Shown here: positions 6,837 to 11,376 of the stretch, one piece after another
Layout: each line of letters begins with the position of its first letter
Position numbering within the stretch: position 1 is the first letter of the stretch
NCBI GenBank assembly: GCA_944385265.1
Contig: CALWWO010000110.1
Location: forward strand, 1 to 11,376
Length of the DNA stretch: 11,376 bases
Direction of reading: 5' to 3'
From: an uncultured Oscillospiraceae bacterium
GTDB lineage: Bacteria; Bacillota_A; Clostridia; Oscillospirales; Oscillospiraceae
Position numbers and translations under genes: made by a program
Notes under the pieces: generated by a model
The model's input: the letters and a program-made list of their open reading frames with translations, nothing else
The model's database searches: none
Told to the model about the DNA's origin: nothing

Positions 6837-7268
6837 ATGACTATAAAAACATATTGCGAAGCGGGGACGGCGTCGGCAGGGGAGCGTTTTGCAAAACTGC
6901 TGAGGGCGGGAGACGTTGTCGCGTTTACAGGCGATCTCGGCGCCGGAAAAACGGCGTTTATAAGAGGGATGGCGAAAGGGCTTGGGCTGGATGCGCGTGT
7001 TTCGAGCCCAACGTTCACGATCGTAAACGAATATATGGGAGAAGTGCCGCTGTTTCATTTCGATATGTACAGGCTAAAAGATTCAGACGAGTTGTTTGAA
7101 ATAGGCTGGGAGGATTATCTTGAAAGAGGCGGCGTCTGTGCCGTCGAGTGGAGCGAGAATGTAAGAGATGCATTTTTGCCGGGTACGATATATGTGGATA
7201 TTGCAAAGACCGGCGAAACTGAAAGAGTCATAACGATAGATATGCCTGCCGGACGAGACGACGTATAG
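6837..7268 (+). CDS. tsaE: tRNA t6A37 biosynthesis ATPase TsaE
   Basis: A 143-aa cytoplasmic P-loop ATPase (YjeE family) that assists TsaB-TsaD in making N6-threonylcarbamoyladenosine at position 37 of ANN-decoding tRNAs. Visible motifs are Walker A GDLGAGKT (32-39), the SSPTFTIVNEY switch segment (56-66), HFDMYRL (74-80) and EWSEN (104-108), all diagnostic of the family. Length is normal. The start has a good AGAGGTGAG site just upstream. It is the first gene of a run with tsaB and upp and lies behind a long structured leader. Confidence 0.96.
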   Translation: MTIKTYCEAGTASAGERFAKLLRAGDVVAFTGDLGAGKTAFIRGMAKGLGLDARVSSPTFTIVNEYMGEVPLFHFDMYRLKDSDELFEIGWEDYLERGGVCAVEWSENVRDAFLPGTIYVDIAKTGETERVITIDMPAGRDDV

Positions 7269-7334
7269 CAACTAGATATTTTTATATTATAAAGAAAGCG
7301 CCGCGCAGACTGTCGGCGGCAGAATGAGGGAAAA

Positions 7335-8051
7335 ATGAAAATATTGGCTTTAGAATCTTCGGCAAAAGCCGCGTCCGTAGCAATATGCAAGGATGGAAAA
7401 ACAGTCGCGCAGTATTGGCAGCGCAGCGGGCTTACGCATAGCAGAACTCTGCTTGCGATGGCTGAGGATATGCTGAAAAATCTTGAAATGACGGTTAGTG
7501 ATATAGACGCAGTGGCTGTCGCCTGCGGTCCCGGCTCGTTTACGGGAATACGAATAGGGACGGCGGCTGCAAAAGGAATAGCGTGGGCCGCGGACAAGCC
7601 TGTATATCCCGTCTCAACGCTGTGCGCGATGGCGCACCACTTCGCGGACAGAGATGACGTGATAATCTGCCCTGTGATGGACGCGAGAAGATCACAGGTG
7701 TATAACGCAAAATTCAAGGCGAAGGACGGTAAACTTGAGCGCCTTTGTGAGGACAGGGCAATTTCTGTTTCGGAGCTTATAGAGGAAGCGAAAAAGGACG
7801 AAAAAAAGTATTTACTTGTTGGCGACGGAGCGGAAATGTGTTATAATATATTTTTAGAATCAGAGACAGAGTGCCTGCTCGCTCCGGAAATATTGCGGCT
7901 GCAAAGCGCGTGGGGCGTCGCCGCGGCGGCGTTGGAGACCACGCCTGTGCCATGCGACGATGTAGAGCCAAATTATATCAGATTGTCGCAGGCGGAGCGT
8001 GAGCGCATTGAAAGAGAAAAACTTAAAGAAAAAGAAACGGAGGGCGTTTGA
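7335..8051 (+). CDS. tsaB: tRNA t6A37 biosynthesis protein TsaB
   Basis: A 238-aa actin/ASKHA-fold protein (YeaZ) that binds TsaD and TsaE in the t6A complex. The N-terminal MKILALESSAKAASVAI strand-loop and the family signature GPGSFTGIRIG (65-75) are clear, and the C-terminus carries the common Y-IR-SQAERER motif followed by a Lys/Glu-rich tail. GAGGG lies just before the ATG. The 66-bp gap after tsaE contains an AT-rich run and a small GCCGC/GCGGC inverted repeat but no firm promoter. The stop codon abuts the upp start with no gap. Many Firmicutes have rimI and tsaD here; neither is present in the window. Confidence 0.96.
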   Translation: MKILALESSAKAASVAICKDGKTVAQYWQRSGLTHSRTLLAMAEDMLKNLEMTVSDIDAVAVACGPGSFTGIRIGTAAAKGIAWAADKPVYPVSTLCAMAHHFADRDDVIICPVMDARRSQVYNAKFKAKDGKLERLCEDRAISVSELIEEAKKDEKKYLLVGDGAEMCYNIFLESETECLLAPEILRLQSAWGVAAAALETTPVPCDDVEPNYIRLSQAERERIEREKLKEKETEGV

Positions 8052-8681
8052 ATGGGTCAGTTACATGTGATGGATCACCCGCTTTTACAGCACAAGCTGT
8101 CTATCATCAGAGATAAGGATACGAGCGTTAAGGAGTTCCGCGAGATCGTGTCGGAGATCGCGACGCTTATGTGCTATGAGGCGACGAGAGATCTTCCGGT
8201 CGAGGAGGTCGAGGTTGAGACTCCGGTCGCAATGGCGAAGGTAAAGCGTATCGCTGGCAAAAAGCTCGCAGTCGTCCCAATACTGAGAGCGGGACTTGGC
8301 ATGGTAGACGGTATAATGACGCTTGTCCCGTCTGTAAAAGTCGGTCATACCGGATTGTACAGGGATCCCGAAACGCTCGAGCCGGTGAAGTATTACTGCA
8401 AGATGCCGAAGGACATAGCGGAGAGGGATATAATCATCGTCGACCCCATGCTTGCGACAGGCGGCAGCGCGACGGCGGCTATCGGCTTTATGAAAGAATA
8501 CGGGTGCAGGAATATAAAGCTTATGTGCATCCTCGCAGCTCCTGAGGGCGTTACAAAAGTCAGGGAAGAGCATCCCGATGTAGATCTCTATGTTGCGGCG
8601 GTTGACGATCATCTCAATGATCACGGGTATATCGTACCGGGACTTGGCGACGCGGGCGACAGGATATTCGGCACGAAATAA
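8052..8681 (+). CDS. upp: Uracil phosphoribosyltransferase
   Basis: A 209-aa cytoplasmic enzyme that makes UMP from uracil and PRPP in pyrimidine salvage. It has the full family length. [12 protein letters not shown] (76-87), the PRPP loop [10 protein letters not shown] (131-140) and the uracil-binding C-terminus [16 protein letters not shown] (193-208) are intact. Its ATG directly follows the tsaB TGA, and the ribosome binding site GGAGGG lies inside the tsaB end, so it is cotranscribed and probably translationally coupled to tsaB. Confidence 0.98.
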   Translation: MGQLHVMDHPLLQHKLSIIRDKDTSVKEFREIVSEIATLMCYEATRDLPVEEVEVETPVAMAKVKRIAGKKLAVVPILRAGLGMVDGIMTLVPSVKVGHTGLYRDPETLEPVKYYCKMPKDIAERDIIIVDPMLATGGSATAAIGFMKEYGCRNIKLMCILAAPEGVTKVREEHPDVDLYVAAVDDHLNDHGYIVPGLGDAGDRIFGTK

Positions 8682-8696
8682 ATTTTGAAACGGTAC

Positions 8697-8734
8697 TAGA
8701 AAACTGATAACGCATAAGCGTTATCAGTTTTCTA
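8697..8734. terminator. Perfect 17-bp hairpin after upp
   Basis: Arms 8697-8713 and 8718-8734 are exact inverted repeats with an ATAA loop. The T run (8728-8731) and A run are inside the stem base rather than after it, so as drawn it is an atypical terminator that would work in both directions if the AU base pairs open. It lies 15 nt past the upp stop. Confidence 0.7.
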
Positions 8735-8754
8735 ATATATGCGACGATACAGCT

Positions 8755-8789
8755 CCGGCAAAAGAGAGCGGAATGAGCGCCGGCAAAAG
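8755..8789. repeat. CCGGCAAAAG direct repeat
   Basis: The 10-mer CCGGCAAAAG occurs at 8755-8764 and 8780-8789, just upstream of the mtaD promoter. It may be a regulator site or chance. Confidence 0.3.
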
Positions 8790-8798
8790 TAAAACGCG

Positions 8799-8827
8799 TT
8801 GACAATGGCAAATCGAGCGGCTATTAT
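8799..8827 (+). promoter_or_regulatory. Near-consensus sigma-A promoter of the deaminase gene
   Basis: A perfect TTGACA (8799-8804), a 17-bp spacer and TATTAT (8822-8827) predict a start near 8834 and a leader of about 50 nt. Confidence 0.85.
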
Positions 8828-8883
8828 GTTTATAGTAAAACGCAGCCATGTAAAGTAAACGGAAAGCGAGGGCGAATAGGCAA

Positions 8884-10155
8884 ATGGTGAGGTTTTATAA
8901 CGGAAAAGTAATAACAATGAATGGCAAAATAGAGGCGGTAGATAACGAGGTCTGGACAGACGGACCAAAGATATGCTACGTTGGACCGAAAACAGAAAAA
9001 ATGCCGCATTTCAAACGGGAGATAGATCTGCACGGAGACGTGATTATGCCGGGCTTTAAAAACGCGCATACGCATTCGGCAATGACATTTTTGAGATCAT
9101 ATGCCGAGGATTTGCCGCTTTGGCGCTGGCTCAACGAAAAAGTATTTCCGATGGAGGCAAAGCTCACGCCTGAAGACGTGTATTTATTCACAAAGCTTGC
9201 CATACTGGAATACGTGTCCAGCGGCATAACGGCGAGCTTTGATATGTATTTTCATCTTGACGCATACGCCGCCGCGAACAGAGAGTGCGGTTTTAGAACG
9301 GTGATGTGCGGCTCGCTTACGCACTCTGATGCACAGCGTGAGGATATCGAGGACAATTTTATAAGATACAACAACGCATCCGACCCGCTTGTAAAATATG
9401 TACTCGGCTTCCACGCTGAGTACACGAACGATATCGATGATCTCAAATATATGGCTGAGCTGAGCCGGAAATATAATGCGCCGGTGTTTTCACACAATTC
9501 AGAAACTAAAGGCGAGGTAGAAGAATGTATAGCGCGGTATAATATGACGCCGACGGAGTTGTTTAACAGCTTGGGGATGTTTGAATACGGCGGCGGAGGC
9601 TTCCACTGCACGCATATGTCCGACAGGGATATCGAGATATTTGCAAAGAAGGGGCTGTGGGCAGTTACAAATCCGTGCTCGAATCTGAAGCTTGCCAGCG
9701 GTATCGCGCCGATAACGCGTATGCAGAAGGCGGGGGTAAAGCTCGCAATAGGGACTGACGGAGCGGGCAGCAACAATGCGCTCGATATGTTCCGTGAGAT
9801 GTATCTTGTTACGGTACTGCAAAAGCTCGCCGAAAACGACGCCGCCGCGTGCGACGCCGGCGAGGTGCTGAGAATGGCGACGACAGGCGGCGCGCTTGCC
9901 ATGGGGCTTAACGACAGCGATGTGATAGCCGAGGGCAAGCAGGCGGACCTTATAATAATAAATATGTCGCGCCCGAATATGCAGCCGGTAAATAATCTCG
10001 GCGCGAATATAGTGCTGAGCGGCTCAAAGGAAAATGTGCGGCTTACAATGGTAGCCGGCAGGATACTGTATGAAAACGGGCAGTTTTATATAGGCACAGA
10101 CGCCGAAAACATATATGAAGAGGCAAACAGGGCGATGAAACGCTTTATACTTTGA
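8884..10155 (+). CDS. mtaD: 5'-methylthioadenosine/S-adenosylhomocysteine deaminase (amidohydrolase)
   Basis: A 423-aa metal-dependent amidohydrolase of the MtaD/SsnA/TrzN-like group, expected to deaminate SAH and MTA to their inosyl forms. After an N-terminal beta segment (NGKVITMNG) it has PGFKNAHTHSAM (56-67; metal ligands H62 and H64), SHNSET (203-208; ligand H204 and likely acid/base E207), FHCTHMSD (240-247) and GTDGAGSNNALDMF (290-303; ligand D292). Roles are assigned by comparison with the family, notably Thermotoga TM0936. Length is usual. The ribosome binding site is modest: GAGGG about 11 nt before ATG 8884, with TAGG closer. It is transcribed alone from a strong promoter. Guanine deaminase or chlorohydrolase-like activity is less likely but cannot be excluded. 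Confidence 0.85.
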   Translation: MVRFYNGKVITMNGKIEAVDNEVWTDGPKICYVGPKTEKMPHFKREIDLHGDVIMPGFKNAHTHSAMTFLRSYAEDLPLWRWLNEKVFPMEAKLTPEDVYLFTKLAILEYVSSGITASFDMYFHLDAYAAANRECGFRTVMCGSLTHSDAQREDIEDNFIRYNNASDPLVKYVLGFHAEYTNDIDDLKYMAELSRKYNAPVFSHNSETKGEVEECIARYNMTPTELFNSLGMFEYGGGGFHCTHMSDRDIEIFAKKGLWAVTNPCSNLKLASGIAPITRMQKAGVKLAIGTDGAGSNNALDMFREMYLVTVLQKLAENDAAACDAGEVLRMATTGGALAMGLNDSDVIAEGKQADLIIINMSRPNMQPVNNLGANIVLSGSKENVRLTMVAGRILYENGQFYIGTDAENIYEEANRAMKRFIL

Positions 10156-10217
10156 AAACGGTCGTATCCTCATCATTGCGGGGTTTGTCTTAAAAGTAAT
10201 TGTTTTTTTCAGGAGAG
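10156..10217. other. Short gap after mtaD
   Basis: AT-rich with a run of seven T at 10203-10209 but no stable stem before it, so no terminator is called. The T run lies close upstream of the next promoter. Confidence 0.3.
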
Positions 10218-10226
10218 TGATATAAT
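10199..10226 (+). promoter_or_regulatory. Extended -10 promoter of the HAD gene
   Basis: TGATATAAT (10218-10226) is a perfect extended -10, the same nonamer as in the tsaE promoter. The -35 is weak: ATTGTT at 10199-10204 with a 16-bp spacer. The start should be near 10233, giving a leader of about 110 nt. Confidence 0.6.
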
Positions 10227-10235
10227 ATTAAAGGT

Positions 10236-10295
10236 ACCGGATTTGCACGGCTTCGCTTAAAAAGCCGGTCGCTGAAAATTTTGCCGTTTGCTTCC
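10236..10295 (+). other. Hairpins in the leader of the HAD gene
   Basis: ACCGG (10236-10240) can pair with CCGGT (10265-10269), competing with an inner CGGC/GCCG pairing (10248-10251 with 10264-10267). CCGTTT (10274-10279) pairs with AAACGG (10290-10295) across a TTCCGGAA palindrome. No known riboswitch is recognised. Confidence 0.3.
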
Positions 10296-10342
10296 GGAAA
10301 AACGGATAGTGTAAAATGTGAGGGCGCTTGAGGATAGATTTT

Positions 10343-11005
10343 ATGATAAACGGAGCAATTTTTGACGCGGACGGGACGCTTCTCGATTCGATGATCATAT
10401 GGCGCGACGCTGCCATGAGATATTTGAAAACGCTCGGCGTCACGGCAGAGGACGGTCTTTCAGATACGCTTTGTACGATGACGCTGGAGGAGAGCAGCAG
10501 GTATTTGAGAGATAAGTACGTACTTTTACAGACGGAGCAGGAGATACGCGCCGGTATAATCCGCGTGGTATCGGATTTTTATGTATACGAGGTTATGGAA
10601 AAGCCCGGCGTAAAGGAATTTTTGGCTGCGCTGTCCGAAAAAGGCGTCGCAATGACGATAGCGACGACGGGCGACAGGGAGCTTCTCGAGGCGGCGCTCA
10701 AAAGACTTGGGATGACGCAGTATTTTAAAAAGATATTCACCTGCTCAGAGCTTGAAACCACAAAAAAAAGCCCGTATATATACGAGACTGCGGCAGAATA
10801 TATGAAAACGCCGGTGAAGAGCACCGTTGTTTTCGAGGACGCGCTGCACGCCGTTAAATCAGCAAAAGAGGGCGGCTTTAACGTTGTCGCCGTGTCGGAC
10901 TCGGATAGTACGATATATAAAGACGAGATAATGAAGATAGCCGACCTGTATATGGACGGATTTTCCGATCAAGAAAAATTTTGGGCATACGCCGTGCAGG
11001 TTTAG
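10343..11005 (+). CDS. HAD-superfamily phosphatase (subfamily IA)
   Basis: A 220-aa cytoplasmic hydrolase of the haloacid dehalogenase superfamily, like beta-phosphoglucomutase and small-molecule phosphatases. Motif I is FDADGTLLDS with nucleophile D8 and acid/base D10; motif II is the TT of IATTGDRE (about 108-109); the motif III lysine is in TTKKSPY (about 141-142); motif IV is VVFEDALHA (E165, D166). The helical cap between motifs I and II is that of subfamily IA. ATG 10343 was chosen because GAGG lies 9 nt upstream; an in-frame TTG at 10328 has no such site. The substrate is unknown. The next gene is thiD, so a role with phosphorylated pyrimidine or B6-type metabolites is possible but unproven. 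Confidence 0.88.
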   Translation: MINGAIFDADGTLLDSMIIWRDAAMRYLKTLGVTAEDGLSDTLCTMTLEESSRYLRDKYVLLQTEQEIRAGIIRVVSDFYVYEVMEKPGVKEFLAALSEKGVAMTIATTGDRELLEAALKRLGMTQYFKKIFTCSELETTKKSPYIYETAAEYMKTPVKSTVVFEDALHAVKSAKEGGFNVVAVSDSDSTIYKDEIMKIADLYMDGFSDQEKFWAYAVQV

Positions 11006-11022
11006 TCTTAAGGCGGTTGCTT

Positions 11023-11049
11023 AGCTGCCCGCAAGTCAGGGCAGCTTTT
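11023..11049 (+). terminator. Weak terminator-like hairpin after the HAD gene
   Basis: AGCTGCCC (11023-11030) pairs perfectly with GGGCAGCT (11039-11046) around an 8-nt loop, followed by only TTTTAGA. It could be a partial terminator or an attenuator before thiD. Confidence 0.5.
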
Positions 11050-11147
11050 AGACCTACGTTAGACTAATCACACGGCTTTGCAAGCGGCAGACTGGGGGCA
11101 CCACTTTTTGCCGCTATATAAAAATAATGCGAAATGGAGATAAGACT
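11050..11147 (+). promoter_or_regulatory. thiD upstream region with hairpin
   Basis: TTAGAC is repeated at 11048-11053 and 11059-11064. AGCGGCA (11083-11089) pairs with TGCCGCT (11109-11115) across a 19-nt loop. GGGCA (11096-11100) in that loop could instead pair with TGCCC (11026-11030) of the upstream stem, which would be a possible antiterminator. No TPP-riboswitch core (CTGAGA plus ACCTGA-type segments) is seen. GGAG at 11136-11139 is the thiD ribosome binding site. Confidence 0.3.
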
Positions 11148-11376
11148 ATGAAAACAGCATTATCAATCGCCGGGAGCGATCCCAGCGGAGGCGCCGGTAT
11201 CCAGGCAGATATTAAGACGATGACGGCAAACGGCGTTTATGCTATGACTGCCGTCACTGCGCTGACTGCCCAGAACACTACCGGCGTTTATGGAGTGATG
11301 GAAGTGCCGCCGGAGTTTGTGGCAAGTCAGCTTGATTGTATTTTTACCGATATTTATCCTGACGCCGTAAAAATAG
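11148..11376 (+). CDS. thiD: Hydroxymethylpyrimidine/phosphomethylpyrimidine kinase ThiD, 5' part
   Basis: The first 76 codons of a ribokinase-fold kinase that phosphorylates HMP and HMP-P for thiamine synthesis; some family members also phosphorylate pyridoxal. The start MKTALSIAGSDPSGGAGIQA, followed by DIKTMTANGVYAMTAVTALTAQNT, is the characteristic N-terminal substrate-binding region. The gene continues beyond the window, so the catalytic C-terminal part is not seen and ThiD cannot be separated from a PdxK-type relative. GGAG lies 8 nt before the ATG. Confidence 0.92.
   Translation, partial: MKTALSIAGSDPSGGAGIQADIKTMTANGVYAMTAVTALTAQNTTGVYGVMEVPPEFVASQLDCIFTDIYPDAVKI

Noticed and set aside
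7269..7334. Separate promoter for tsaB in the AT-rich gap
   Set aside because: A TATTAT-like -10 exists, but no -35 was found at 16-18 bp, and the genes run in the same direction with a short gap.
7115..7717. 200-aa minus-strand open frame across tsaE and tsaB
   Set aside because: Shadow of two well-recognised genes; no ribosome binding site or family motifs.
9252..9938. 228-aa minus-strand open frame
   Set aside because: Antisense to the conserved core of the deaminase; Ser/Ala/Ile-rich product without motifs.
10203..10209. Run of seven T after mtaD as a terminator
   Set aside because: No stable stem directly before it.

Overview
The window looks like chromosomal DNA of an anaerobic Gram-positive bacterium of the class Clostridia. 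This rests on the sigma-A-type promoters with 17-bp spacers, the GGAGG-like ribosome binding sites, the 5S rRNA type, the frequent ATA isoleucine codons, and an Ldh-EtfB-EtfA electron-bifurcation operon. The species cannot be named from the sequence alone. No IS element, prophage or CRISPR array is visible, and the region reads as ordinary core genome.

Layout. Positions 1-219 are the tail of an rRNA operon: spacer, 5S rRNA and a strong terminator. A monocistronic MFS transporter follows (350-1549) with its own promoter and terminator. Positions 1653-5196 hold a tight three-gene operon: an FAD-linked 2-hydroxyacid dehydrogenase, EtfB and EtfA, with overlapping stop and start codons. EtfA carries an N-terminal ferredoxin domain with two complete 4Fe-4S motifs. 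The set fits lactate (or related 2-hydroxyacid) oxidation with NAD+, driven by reduced ferredoxin (electron confurcation). A bidirectional terminator-like hairpin separates it from rodA, a cell-elongation SEDS glycosyltransferase on the minus strand (5421-6563).

rodA is divergent from tsaE across a 273-bp region rich in structure. That region holds a perfect 12-bp-arm palindrome containing a TATAAT box on each strand, two direct repeats, and a roughly 130-nt tsaE leader that can fold so as to mask its own Shine-Dalgarno. tsaE, tsaB (tRNA t6A37 synthesis) and upp (uracil salvage) follow in one direction and end at a perfect 17-bp hairpin. Next come an MTA/SAH deaminase gene (mtaD-like) with a near-consensus promoter, a HAD-family phosphatase with an extended -10 promoter, and the 5' end of thiD, which runs off the window.

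The best leads are the rodA/tsaE intergenic control region and the ferredoxin-fused Etf operon, whose substrate is open. Several start codons were moved from the longest-ORF start to one supported by a ribosome binding site. I did not find a convincing wholly new system.
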